From positions 806,001 to 870,000 of the forward strand of contig NZ_CP046046.1 in NCBI RefSeq assembly GCF_009676705.1: 64,000 nt of DNA, in the 5' to 3' direction. Positions within the stretch are counted from its first letter, which is position 1; the number at the start of each line of letters is the position of its first letter. The DNA is from Spiribacter sp. 2438. GTDB lineage: Bacteria; Pseudomonadota; Gammaproteobacteria; Nitrococcales; Nitrococcaceae. The position numbers were made by a program, and so were the translations under genes. Positions 17,649 through 27,209 of this stretch are shown here, in pieces. Under the pieces are notes generated by a model, which was not told the DNA's origin, ran no database searches, and saw only the letters and a list, made by a program, of their open reading frames with translations.

Positions 17649-18029
17649 CTAGTTTCCTGATCTCCCTGACCTGGCGACGGATTCGATTACATCCACCAAT
17701 TCGTCCCGGAAATCACTCAGTGCGTCACGCAATCGCTGGGCCGGGCTGAGATAGCGCACTCGACGATCCTCCGATCCGTTGGTGACCTCCAGCCACCCGT
17801 CTGCCAGCAACTGCCGAAGGTTATATTGAATCCCCGCCTCGGAGTACGGCAATTCCTGCACCAGCTGTTTCATGGAGAGCGGCTTGCCCTGATCAGAAGC
17901 CCTCGCCACGGCAAGGCAAATATCACAGGGGATATTCGATGCAGCGATGGGGAGATGCTTCACGGCGCGGCGGCGGACCTCGTAGGCCATCTGCACCGGA
18001 TTCAATGACTCAACGCTGAACTGTTCCAT
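17649..18029 (-). CDS. Small winged-helix (MarR-like) transcriptional regulator
   Basis: The 126-residue protein has a helical N-terminus, then a winged-helix core at about 50-100: MKQLVQELPYSEAGIQYNLRQLLADGWLEV followed by a wing with EDRRVRYLSP, and a final helix for dimerisation. The pattern fits MarR/PaaX-type regulators. It contains one CDIC pair at about residues 35-38 that might bind metal or respond to redox; this is inference. The ATG at 18029 has only a weak ribosome binding site. The gene sits between two copies of the pilT/aceK junction in lower-GC DNA, so it was probably acquired after the flanking genes were in place. Its targets are unknown. Confidence 0.75.
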   Translation of the reverse strand: MEQFSVESLNPVQMAYEVRRRAVKHLPIAASNIPCDICLAVARASDQGKPLSMKQLVQELPYSEAGIQYNLRQLLADGWLEVTNGSEDRRVRYLSPAQRLRDALSDFRDELVDVIESVARSGRSGN

Positions 18030-18133
18030 GTGTTACCCACTATGATCTACGGAATGTTAGAGACCTACTGCATCCAGCAGAGTTCTCAATCATTACTTTT
18101 AACCCATCAATTTGCGGGATGATTTGTCGTCTA

Positions 18134-18148
18134 TCTTTAAGTTAAAGA
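18134..18148. promoter_or_regulatory. Inverted repeat, possible operator of the winged-helix gene
   Basis: TCTTTAA-G-TTAAAGA is a perfect 7-1-7 inverted repeat about 105 bp upstream of the winged-helix start, inside an AT-rich patch. Dyads of this size are typical binding sites for dimeric winged-helix repressors. Autoregulation is only a suggestion. Confidence 0.35.
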
Positions 18149-18191
18149 GGGAAATTCACTTGCATTAAGCGATCATCAATAGCGCGTTCAT

Positions 18192-18317
18192 GCGCTGCAG
18201 ACCGGGCAGGCATCGGGCATGCAGACCATGGCCCAGGCGGTGCAGCGACTGAAGCAGCAGGGGCTGATATCCGCCGAGACCGCCGAGCCGATTATCGTTG
18301 AGGGTGGTCTGGGTTAA
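18192..18317 (+). pseudogene. Detached 3' fragment of pilT
   Basis: Forty-one codons plus a stop remain in frame (ALQTGQASGMQTMAQAVQRL, ending IIVEGGLG), matching the end of the intact pilT with three amino-acid changes (A to E, G to V, S to G). There is no start codon, no ATPase core and no promoter, so it cannot make PilT. It marks where pilT once adjoined aceK. Confidence 0.9.
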
Positions 18318-18368
18318 TCCGGGGGATCAGCCCGATAGCGCACGGCTGGCCACGCTGCGCCGCTCATA
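18192..18368. repeat. Direct repeat, copy B of the pilT/aceK junction
   Basis: This is the second copy of the segment at 17447-17623. It joins a detached pilT tail to the real 3' end of aceK. Match begins abruptly at 18192; bases just before it do not match the upstream part of pilT. The differences between copies are largely synonymous in both reading frames, including a stop change (TAA/TGA) on the aceK side. Confidence 0.93.
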
Positions 18369-20069
18369 GGGCACCAGCTCCGCCACTTCGCCCGCCAGGC
18401 GGCGGCGCTTCACCCCGCGCCAGTAATCGGCGGTGAGCAAATCGCCGTGTGCCGCCAGGAAAGTCTGGCGCAGGCGGACGGGCATGGCGAGAAAGCGGAT
18501 GAATTCCTCGGGGAAAATATCATTGGCGCCCACGAACCGGTGGGTGCCATGGTCCATCAGCGGATAATCCTCGTCCGGCTCCGGCAACTCGTAGAAATTG
18601 CACTCGGTAATGAGCTTGACCTCGTCATAGTCATAAAAGACGACCTGACCGGCGCTGGTGACCCCGAAATTCTTCAGGAGCAGGTCGCCAGCGAAGATAT
18701 TGGTCTCCGCCAGATCCTTCAGGCACCGGCCATAGTCCAGGATGACCCGATCGGCTTCCGCCGGTTCCACCTCGCGCACATACAGGTTCAGCGGCCGCAC
18801 CCGGCGCTCGACGTAGGCGTGCTGGAAGACAATCTGGTCCCCGTGAAAGCTGACGCTGTTGGCCGCCTCCCGTAGCAGCTCGTCCTGCAGTTCGGCGCTG
18901 AAGCGCTCCCGGGGCAGCTCCAGATTGCGGAAGTGCTGGGTGTCGATGAGCCGGCCGGCGTGGTCATGACGGGACACCAGCCGGTAGCTCTGGTGGACAT
19001 CGTCGTGGGTCGTGGTCTTGGGGGGACGGAAGACATCCCGCATGACCTTGAACACCAGGTTGAAGGAGGGGAGGGTGAAGACAATCATCACCAGTCCCGC
19101 TTCACCGGCGGCGTGCACGAAGTCGTCGTTGGTGCGATCCAGATGCCGAATCAGCGAGCGATAGCGTTCGGTCTTGCCCTGGCGCAACCGGCCGAGCACG
19201 GTGTAGAGCTCGTCAATGGGTTTGTCCGGCAGGATGTCGTGGAGGAACTGCACCGCCGCCACCACCGAGGTGGGATCGGCGAAGTAATACGAGCGGGTGT
19301 AGGAAAACACCACCCCGATCTGCTCGGTGGTCAGCAGCACCGTGTCGACGCAGATGCCATCGTCGTCATTGCGCAGCGCCACCACGATGGGACGGGTTTC
19401 GTCGGGCAGCCGCATGCGCCCCACCAGGTAGGCTCGGGTGCCCTGAAAGAAGTGGGTATCAATGAACTCGAACCGCAGGCAGCGGGCGTCGGCGTCTTCG
19501 CCCAGTGAGCGGCGGATGGCATCCGCCATGAGCCGGGCGTCGCCGTCGGCATCGGCGTAGCCACCGCGAAAACGGAAGTCGTGCAGGATTTCAGCACAGC
19601 TCTGTTCGAGGTTGTCCCAGGCGGGATAGCGCCGCATGGTCAGCGACTCGATGCCTTCCTCCGGGGGCGGCTGGACGAACTCCAAGGAGGCATCCACACC
19701 CCGGGTGCCAAAGACCCGGCGGGTGATGGAGTTGAAGAAGGTCTTCATGAAGCCGGCGTCGGGCATGGCGCCCACCCGCAGGCCGTAGTATTCCCGAATG
19801 GCCGGCCACAGTTCGTGGTCGAGGAGTTGTTCGCCCAGGTCCTCGCGCAGCCCCTTCACCGTCCGCCGGGCCCAGGTCTCGTAGAGCTCGATGCGCAGGG
19901 CGATGTCGGCCATCTGCCCCTTCCAGTCGCGGTGCTCGAAACGCCGCCGGGCCCGGGTGGTGATCCGCCGGAACTGGCGGTTGTACTGCTCGAAACCGCG
20001 ATGAATTCGCTGGGCCGCCGCGGCCACCAGGGGCCGCGACGGACTGTGGAGATGATCCGCGGGTCTCAT
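18327..20069 (-). CDS. aceK: Isocitrate dehydrogenase kinase/phosphatase AceK
   Basis: The 580-residue protein matches AceK throughout (family length about 575-600). Recognisable blocks include WKGQMADIALRIELYETWARRTV near the N-terminus, a nucleotide-binding region around VMIVFTLPSFNLVFKVMRD, and the active-site stretch GDLLLKNFGVTSAGQVVFYDYDE with its two aspartates. The C-terminal part with FPEEFIRFL and HGDLLTADYWRGV is also typical. It phosphorylates and dephosphorylates isocitrate dehydrogenase, directing carbon between the TCA cycle and glyoxylate shunt. It lies 19 nt downstream of icd, an unusual pairing, since aceK often follows aceBA. Confidence 0.96.
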   Translation of the reverse strand: MRPADHLHSPSRPLVAAAAQRIHRGFEQYNRQFRRITTRARRRFEHRDWKGQMADIALRIELYETWARRTVKGLREDLGEQLLDHELWPAIREYYGLRVGAMPDAGFMKTFFNSITRRVFGTRGVDASLEFVQPPPEEGIESLTMRRYPAWDNLEQSCAEILHDFRFRGGYADADGDARLMADAIRRSLGEDADARCLRFEFIDTHFFQGTRAYLVGRMRLPDETRPIVVALRNDDDGICVDTVLLTTEQIGVVFSYTRSYYFADPTSVVAAVQFLHDILPDKPIDELYTVLGRLRQGKTERYRSLIRHLDRTNDDFVHAAGEAGLVMIVFTLPSFNLVFKVMRDVFRPPKTTTHDDVHQSYRLVSRHDHAGRLIDTQHFRNLELPRERFSAELQDELLREAANSVSFHGDQIVFQHAYVERRVRPLNLYVREVEPAEADRVILDYGRCLKDLAETNIFAGDLLLKNFGVTSAGQVVFYDYDEVKLITECNFYELPEPDEDYPLMDHGTHRFVGANDIFPEEFIRFLAMPVRLRQTFLAAHGDLLTADYWRGVKRRRLAGEVAELVPYERRSVASRALSG

Positions 20070-20088
20070 CGCCCAGCGCTCCGCCGGG

Positions 20089-21387
<1,299 letters not shown>

Positions 21388-21555
21388 GATGTCTCTCTCC
21401 CTTGCTTGGCCAACTCAAAAGTCGCGTTATTTTTCCACACTCGGGGCCGCGAAGACAGCCGCAGCCTGAAAGCAGGGAACTTCCCCCGGTCATTACTGAC
21501 CGATGCGTGAAGAGTCGTAAGCGCAGGTGCGCTGACACCAATTGGAGTGGCAACA

Positions 21556-21577
21556 GGCCCGGAGCGGGCCGGGGAGG
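21556..21577 (+). promoter_or_regulatory. Hairpin abutting a strong ribosome binding site
   Basis: A perfect 6-bp stem GGCCCG/CGGGCC with loop GAG (21556-21570) ends directly before the Shine-Dalgarno GGGGAGG (21571-21577), which sits 5 nt before a TTG start. The rest of the 21388-21582 gap is the icd leader and unassigned sequence. Confidence 0.45.
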
Positions 21578-21582
21578 GTCGC

Positions 21583-22887
21583 TTGAAAGGACAACGGGAT
21601 GTCTTTGTTTTCGGTCTGGATGACTTTCATCGCGAGCAGCTCGCGACCATCGAGGATGCCCATCGGCTGAGGTTCCATCAGCTCCTCGAGCACGACGAGG
21701 CGATCCATCCGGAGTATTTTCCGGTGGATGACATGCTGGCGAAGAGCGTGCGAACCCTGGAGGCATTTCCCGGCACGGTGGATGCGGTGTGCACCTACTG
21801 GGACTTTCCCACCAGCACGCTGGTCCCGATTCTCCGTGAGCGCCTCGGGTTGCCGGGGGCCGGGCTCACTGAGGTCCTCAAGCTGGAGCACAAATACTGG
21901 GCTCGTCTCGAGCAGCAGGTGGTGGTGCCCGATCTGATCCCGCCCTTTGACTGGGTGGATCCCTTTGCCGATGAACCCGGCAAGGGGCTGGCGCTGGGTT
22001 ACCCATTCTGGCTCAAGCCCATTAAGGCGCATTCCTCCTATCTGGGATTCAAGATTCACAACCACCGCGAATTCCGCGACGCCATCGAGAAAATCCGTGC
22101 CGGCATCTACCAGTTCGGTGAACCCTTCAACGCCATTCTCGACAAAGCGGAGCTACCGCCGGACATCGCGCCGGTCCGCGGGTATCAATGCATCGCCGAG
22201 GGCATCATCAGCGCCGGCAAGCAGGCGACCCTGGAGGGTTATGTCTACAACGGCGAGCCCCGGGTCTACGGAGTGATCGACTCCATTCGCGGCGGGCCGC
22301 ATCGCTCCAGCTTTTCCCGCTATCAGTACCCCTCGCAGTTGCCCAACAGCGTCGAGCGCCGCATGACCGACGCGGCCATTCGGGTGATGGCGCATTCCGG
22401 CTATGACAATGCGCCCTTCAACATGGAGTTTTTCTGGAACCGGCGCACCGATGCCCTGGCACTGCTGGAGGTGAACGCGCGCTGCTCCAAATCCCACTCC
22501 CCCATGTTTCACATGGTGGATGGGGCGTCCCACTTTCAGGTGATGGCGCACTTGGGGCTGGGTGAGGCTCCGTCCATGCCCCATCGGGCCGGGCATTATT
22601 CCGTGGCAGCGAAGTTCATGTTGCGGGCGCATCGGGACGGCCAGGTGACCCGGGTGCCCAGTGACGACGACATGCAGCGCCTCGAGGAGCGCTTCCCCGA
22701 GGCCTGCGCCCGGGTGGGGGTCACCGAAGGTCAGCGGCTGTCGGCACTACGCTTTCAGGACAGCTACAGCTTTGAGCTCGGTGAGATCTTCCTGGGCGGA
22801 AAGAATCGCGCGGATCTGCTCCGCCGCTACCAAGAGGCCAAGCAGATCCTCGATTTCCGCATCGATCACGACGCGCTGGCGGCCTGA
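21583..22887 (+). CDS. ATP-grasp family carboxylate-amine ligase-like protein
   Basis: The 434-residue protein has an ATP-grasp layout: an N-terminal alpha/beta region with a DAVCTYWDFPTS segment, a central ATP-binding part (YPFWLKPIKAHSSYLGFKI, then QCIAEGII), and a metal-binding C-terminal part (NMEFFWNRRTDALALLEVNARCS). Such enzymes join a carboxylate to an amine or thiol through an acylphosphate. Substrate is unknown, and the neighbours are not a pathway. The TTG at 21583 is chosen for its GGGGAGG; a GTG at 21547 in the same frame lacks one. It ends overlapping the convergent photolyase-like gene by 22 bp. Confidence 0.75.
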   Translation: MKGQRDVFVFGLDDFHREQLATIEDAHRLRFHQLLEHDEAIHPEYFPVDDMLAKSVRTLEAFPGTVDAVCTYWDFPTSTLVPILRERLGLPGAGLTEVLKLEHKYWARLEQQVVVPDLIPPFDWVDPFADEPGKGLALGYPFWLKPIKAHSSYLGFKIHNHREFRDAIEKIRAGIYQFGEPFNAILDKAELPPDIAPVRGYQCIAEGIISAGKQATLEGYVYNGEPRVYGVIDSIRGGPHRSSFSRYQYPSQLPNSVERRMTDAAIRVMAHSGYDNAPFNMEFFWNRRTDALALLEVNARCSKSHSPMFHMVDGASHFQVMAHLGLGEAPSMPHRAGHYSVAAKFMLRAHRDGQVTRVPSDDDMQRLEERFPEACARVGVTEGQRLSALRFQDSYSFELGEIFLGGKNRADLLRRYQEAKQILDFRIDHDALAA

Positions 22888-24107
22888 CGGTCCCGGATCA
22901 AGGGCTGCGCCGCCTTCCAGAAGCGGAAGAATCCATGGGTGGCGGCGGGCCAGTGCTGGACGTCCCAGTCCCGTGGCACGGCCTGGAGTTCCACCCCTTG
23001 GGCTGCCAGGGCGGGCCGCAGGCCGTTGAGCGCATCAGCGATGGGGCCGGTGGGCGCCCAGGGGGTGAGCAGCCGGTCCACTCCGGCAGCGGCCAACGCC
23101 TCCGCCAGTCCCCCGGCCTTGCCGCCGCGATCCACCGTGAAGGGAGTCCGGTCAGGGGTGGCGCCGTTGCGGGCCAGTGCGTCGCCGAGGCCCGCCGCCG
23201 CGAACCGGCTCACGGCATCGCTCACCGGGTCCGCGCTGCGCCAGTCCGTGGCCTGGATGGCCACCACCAGGGGCCAGTCGGGGGTGCCGAACAGGGACTC
23301 CGGGTGCAGGTCGTCCTCGGTGATCAGCAGGCCGGTGCGGGGGGTGAGCTGCCAGTCCACCGGCAGCGGTGACGGGCCCACCGGCGGGCGTTCGATGCCT
23401 TCCGGCGCCGGCGCTTCGGCACTGAGAGCCTGACCGGGGCTGAATCGGCCATTGGTGTAGCGCTCGATGTTGCTGGGCCGGGCCAGATAAGTCTTGCCCG
23501 GGGTGTGAAGGCCCGCCACCCATCGCCAGGAGAGGGTGTTGGAGGCCGGATCACCGTCCAGCAGCTGCCGCAGAAAAAAGTCCGCCCCCAGTGCCCAGGG
23601 TAGCTGCAGGGTAAATACCCAGATACTCGCAAACCACATGCGGGCGTGATTGTGCAGATAGCCGGTGGCAATCAGTTCCTCCACCCAGGCGTCAAAGCAG
23701 TCAATGCCGGTGCCGGCGTCCAGGGCCTGTTGCAGGTCCCGGGCCAGGCGCTTGTCCCGCGCCACCTGTTGACGTGCCTCAAGGCAGGCGGCGCCGTAGT
23801 CGTGCCAATGCACCGGCCGGCGTTCCAGAAAGCCTTTCCAGTAGGTGCGCCAGCAGACCTCCTGAATGAATTTCTCCGCGCCCTCCAGGCCATGCCGGGC
23901 GAGGGCGGCATCAATGACTTCGTCTTCGCGGATCAGGCGGTGACGCAGCCAGGGCGACAGGCCGGACACCCGGTTATCCCCCCCTGGGCCGAAGTCGTGA
24001 TTGCGCCAGTCGGTGTAAGCCCGCCCCGCGTGGGGGATGAACTGCTGCAGGCGCTGCAGACCCGCCTCGCGGGTGGCGGACAGGGGTGAGATCGCGGTGT
24101 CGTCCAC
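22866..24107 (-). CDS. Photolyase/cryptochrome-like FAD protein with permuted domain order
   Basis: The roughly 413-residue protein carries the photolyase FAD-binding fold in its first 240 residues: LSPWLRHRLI, CWRTYWKGF, TGYLHNHARMWFAS, DGDPASNTLSWRWVAG and a final ARPSNIERYTNGRF. The usual N-terminal alpha/beta domain is missing ahead of it. Instead an alpha/beta-like region follows (about 255-410), with RLLTPWAPTGPIADALNGL and HGFFRFWKAAQPLI, which resembles the antenna domain's end. This suggests a circular permutation. A GTG at 24107 preceded by AGGAG is the best start; the GTG overlaps the ogt stop (TAGTG), so translation is probably coupled. DNA repair is likely but the lesion is unknown. 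Confidence 0.8.
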   Translation of the reverse strand: MDDTAISPLSATREAGLQRLQQFIPHAGRAYTDWRNHDFGPGGDNRVSGLSPWLRHRLIREDEVIDAALARHGLEGAEKFIQEVCWRTYWKGFLERRPVHWHDYGAACLEARQQVARDKRLARDLQQALDAGTGIDCFDAWVEELIATGYLHNHARMWFASIWVFTLQLPWALGADFFLRQLLDGDPASNTLSWRWVAGLHTPGKTYLARPSNIERYTNGRFSPGQALSAEAPAPEGIERPPVGPSPLPVDWQLTPRTGLLITEDDLHPESLFGTPDWPLVVAIQATDWRSADPVSDAVSRFAAAGLGDALARNGATPDRTPFTVDRGGKAGGLAEALAAAGVDRLLTPWAPTGPIADALNGLRPALAAQGVELQAVPRDWDVQHWPAATHGFFRFWKAAQPLIRDRQAASAS

Positions 24108-24586
24108 TAGGCGGACTCCTGTGATTGTTCCCATTGAAGGATTCGGCATTTGCGCTCGCGCCCACCCAGATAGCCCCCGAGATCACCATCGGAGCGCACC
24201 ACCCGGTGACAGGGAATGAGCACTGGCACCGGATTGCGGGCCACGGCGCTGGCCACCGCCCGAACCGCCCGGGGGCGACCGATCTGCTCGGCCAATCCCC
24301 GGTAGGTGATCCGCTGACCGGGTTGCAGCCGCGCCAGGGCCCGCCAGACCCGGATTTGAAAGGCAGTGCCGGTCAAGGCCACCCGCCAGCGCCCCTGGGA
24401 AGACCAGGCCGGTTCGTTGCCGCTCGCCCGGTCCGCCGGGTCGGATGGGTCGACAAAAACCGTTTGGATGATCTCATGCCGGGTGCCGATAAGCCGAAGG
24501 GCACCCCAGGGGCCGTGCCAGATGGCCCGGCGTTCGGCCGATGGTAGTTGCTGGCAGAGGCGAATCAGCGGTGGCGCTGTCAGCAC
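24107..24586 (-). CDS. ogt: Methylated-DNA--protein-cysteine methyltransferase
   Basis: The 159-residue protein is an O6-alkylguanine-DNA alkyltransferase. The active site PCHRV is present, preceded by AVRAVASAVARNPVPVLI and followed by GGYLGGRERK. The DNA-binding helix region is FQIRVWRALARLQPGQRITYRGLAEQIG. It removes alkyl groups from guanine O6 by suicide transfer to the cysteine. The start is GTG with GGAG 6 nt upstream. It is the first gene of a two-gene DNA repair unit with the photolyase-like protein. Confidence 0.93.
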   Translation of the reverse strand: MLTAPPLIRLCQQLPSAERRAIWHGPWGALRLIGTRHEIIQTVFVDPSDPADRASGNEPAWSSQGRWRVALTGTAFQIRVWRALARLQPGQRITYRGLAEQIGRPRAVRAVASAVARNPVPVLIPCHRVVRSDGDLGGYLGGRERKCRILQWEQSQESA

Positions 24587-24663
24587 GGGCTGCTCCGCGG
24601 CGGTGAGTCACGTTATCCTACCGGCTGTCTCACCTTTCGTGAAACAACAACAGGGAGCCTGAT

Positions 24664-25920
24664 ATGGCCGATAATGCCAAGCCCTGGGCGGCCTCGATGC
24701 CCGACGCCCAGTTCCACCTCATGCATGACATTCTGGCGGCACCCAGCCCCATCGGGCTCGAGGCCGCCATGACCGAGGGCGTGCTGAAACCTCATTTCGA
24801 AAGCATCGCCCCGGCCGGCTGGCAGGTTCACAACTTCAAGGGTCATGCCGGCGTGGTGCTCGACACCCATCCGGGGCGGGATGATCTTTTTACGGTGATG
24901 GTAATTGGCCATGCCGACAAGATTCGCATGCAGGTGCGCAGCATCGGTGAGGACGGCAAGGTCTGGATCAACAGCGACTCCTTCCTGCCCACCACCCTGA
25001 TCGGGCACGAAGTCAGCGTGTTCAGCGAGGATCCGGACAACCCCGGGCAGTATCGACGCCTGGACGGCGGCACGGTGGAGGCGCTGGGCGCCATCCATTT
25101 CGCCGATCCCAAGCTGCGGTCCGGCGACAAGGGCGTGCGCAAGGAGCAGCTTTATGTGGAGCTGCAGATTCACGGCGCGGACAAGAAAAAGCAGGTGGAG
25201 GCGCTGGGCATCCGCCCGGGGGACAGCATCCTGATGAATCGGCCGATTCGCCGCGGATTCGGCCCGGACACCTTTTACGGGGCGTACCTGGACAATGGGC
25301 TGGGATGCTTCGTCGCCGCCGAGGCGGCTCGCCTGGTGGCGGAGGCCGGCGGCGCCGAGCACGTGCGGATGCTGTTTGCGGCGGCCACCTATGAGGAAAT
25401 CGGGCGATTCGGCAGTCGGGTGCTGGTCAGCGAGATGCGGCCGGACGCCATTATCGGCGTTGATGTGAACCACGACTACGTGGCCGCCCCGGGGATCGGT
25501 GACAAGCGCATGGCCCCCATTGAAATGGGCAAGGGCTTCACCATGAGTGTCGGCTCCATCGTCAGTGAGCAGCTCAATCAGCGCATCGAAGCCGTCGCCC
25601 GGGCCGAGGGCATCCCCATGCAGCGGGACGTGGTGGGCGCCGACACCGGCACCGACGGCATGGCGGGCGTGCTGGGCAACGTGGACTGTGCCGCCACCTC
25701 GGTGGGCATGCCCATCCGTAACATGCACACCATCTCGGAGAGCGGCTGCACCCGCGATGTGCTGGCCTGCACCCATGCGGTGGCGGCCACCCTGCGGGCC
25801 ATGGACGTCGAGGAATCCGAGCCGGGCCGGCTGGCGGCAGCGTTCCGGGGCAACCACCCGCGCCTGGATCAGGCCGTGGGCCTGGCGCATCCCGGCGGCG
25901 AGTCGGAGGGCAACGATTAA
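24664..25920 (+). CDS. M42 family metallo-aminopeptidase-like protein
   Basis: The 418-residue protein has the metal ligands of M42/M20 co-catalytic peptidases: GHADKI (His and Asp), AYLDNGLG (bridging Asp), TYEEIG (catalytic Glu pair), VDVNHDY (Asp) and NMHTISE (His). It would be a cytoplasmic, tetrahedral-type aminopeptidase or related deacylase with two Zn or Co ions. GGGAGCC precedes the ATG by a normal distance. It is followed 23 nt later by a membrane protein gene, possibly in one operon. Substrate is not apparent. Confidence 0.87.
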   Translation: MADNAKPWAASMPDAQFHLMHDILAAPSPIGLEAAMTEGVLKPHFESIAPAGWQVHNFKGHAGVVLDTHPGRDDLFTVMVIGHADKIRMQVRSIGEDGKVWINSDSFLPTTLIGHEVSVFSEDPDNPGQYRRLDGGTVEALGAIHFADPKLRSGDKGVRKEQLYVELQIHGADKKKQVEALGIRPGDSILMNRPIRRGFGPDTFYGAYLDNGLGCFVAAEAARLVAEAGGAEHVRMLFAAATYEEIGRFGSRVLVSEMRPDAIIGVDVNHDYVAAPGIGDKRMAPIEMGKGFTMSVGSIVSEQLNQRIEAVARAEGIPMQRDVVGADTGTDGMAGVLGNVDCAATSVGMPIRNMHTISESGCTRDVLACTHAVAATLRAMDVEESEPGRLAAAFRGNHPRLDQAVGLAHPGGESEGND

Positions 25921-25943
25921 ACCCGGCCGGCGGACCTGACGCC

Positions 25944-27209
25944 ATGGCGGACGCCGAGCACTGGTTAGGGCTGGGCGCCGCTCTGGCGGTGGGTCTGGTG
26001 ATCGGGCTGGAACGGGGCTGGTGGCTGCGTCAGGCCGCCGAAGGTCATCGGGTGGCGGGGGTGCGGACCATTGCCCTGATCGCCCTCAGCGGCGGCGTGG
26101 CGGGACTCATCGCCGCCCATCTGGGCGTGGTCATCGTGGTGGCGGTGTTCCTGGTTCTCGGGGTGCTGCTGCTGCTGGGTTACCGACGCACCTTCCGTCG
26201 AAACGGCGACGCCGGGATCACCACCGAAGTGTCCTCGGTGCTCGCTTTTCTGCTGGGCGTCCTGGCCACCACCGGATACCCGTTGCCGGCGATTGCCGGC
26301 GGGGTCATCACCGCCCTTCTGCTGGGCACCAAGCCGGGGCTCCATGCGCTCATGCATCAACTGGATGGCCCGGAAGTGCGGGCGATCCTGCAGCTGGCGT
26401 TGATCAGTGCCGTGATTCTGCCGCTGCTCCCTGCCGAGGGCTACGGGCCGTGGAACGCCCTGAACCCCTATGAAATCTGGCTGATGGTGGTGCTCATCAG
26501 CGCCATCGGCTTTTCCGGGCATTTCGCGGTCCGCTTGATGGGACCCCGCCGCGGAGTGCTCTACACCGGGCTCTTTGCGGGCCTGGCCTCATCCACGGCG
26601 TTGACACTGGCGCTCTCCCGGGCGGGTCGCGATCAGCCTCGACTACAGCCGCTGTTCGCAGGGGCGGTGGCCATTGCCAGCACCACCATGTTCCCGCGCA
26701 TTTTGTTGCTGGTGGGCCTGGTCTCCCCCGCCTTGCTGCCGGCGCTTTACCTGCCCATTGGACTGTTGACCGTCGCCGGGCTGCTGGGCGTGGCCTGGCT
26801 GGTGTCCAGAGCACCGGCAGACGCCGGAGAGCAGGGTCATCCGCCCATGCATCGGCCTTTCGAACTGGCCACGGCGCTTCGTTTCGGTGTGTTTCTGGTG
26901 GGCATTGTGTTGCTCGCGGAGGCCTTCCGGCGCTGGGCGGGTGATGCGGGGATTTACCTGCTCGCCGCCATTTCCGGGCTGAGTGACGTGGATGCGATTA
27001 CCCTGTCCCTCGGACGCATGGCCGGCGGCGACCTGACCCCGGAAGTGGCGGCGCGGGGGATTGTCTTGGCTGCCATTGCCAATACGCTGGTCAAGCTGGG
27101 TCTGGCGGTGGTGATCGCTCGGGGTCAGATGGGACGGCTGCTGGCGCTGGCCCTCGGGGCGGTGGCGTTGGTGGGGCTCGGCTGGGTGGTTTGGGGGACA
27201 CTTGCATGA
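25944..27209 (+). CDS. MgtC/SapB-DUF4010 family membrane protein
   Basis: The 421-residue protein has about a dozen hydrophobic segments. It begins with a MgtC-like region (GLVIGLERGW, then AGVRTIALIALSGG and ITTEVSSVLAFLLGVL), followed by the DUF4010 half (LSDVDAITLSLGRMA). Proteins of this family are of unknown function; MgtC relatives act in Mg2+ limitation. It may be in an operon with the M42 peptidase and the FkbM methyltransferase, whose ATG overlaps its stop (ATGA). Confidence 0.85.
   Translation: MADAEHWLGLGAALAVGLVIGLERGWWLRQAAEGHRVAGVRTIALIALSGGVAGLIAAHLGVVIVVAVFLVLGVLLLLGYRRTFRRNGDAGITTEVSSVLAFLLGVLATTGYPLPAIAGGVITALLLGTKPGLHALMHQLDGPEVRAILQLALISAVILPLLPAEGYGPWNALNPYEIWLMVVLISAIGFSGHFAVRLMGPRRGVLYTGLFAGLASSTALTLALSRAGRDQPRLQPLFAGAVAIASTTMFPRILLLVGLVSPALLPALYLPIGLLTVAGLLGVAWLVSRAPADAGEQGHPPMHRPFELATALRFGVFLVGIVLLAEAFRRWAGDAGIYLLAAISGLSDVDAITLSLGRMAGGDLTPEVAARGIVLAAIANTLVKLGLAVVIARGQMGRLLALALGAVALVGLGWVVWGTLA

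Noticed and set aside
18192-18317. The pilT-like segment as a small gene
   Set aside because: It has no start codon and is only the end of PilT; treated as a duplicated fragment.
24613-25890. A 425-codon open frame opposite the M42 peptidase
   Set aside because: The sense strand carries all M42 metal ligands; the antisense frame has biased His/Gly/Val composition typical of shadows.
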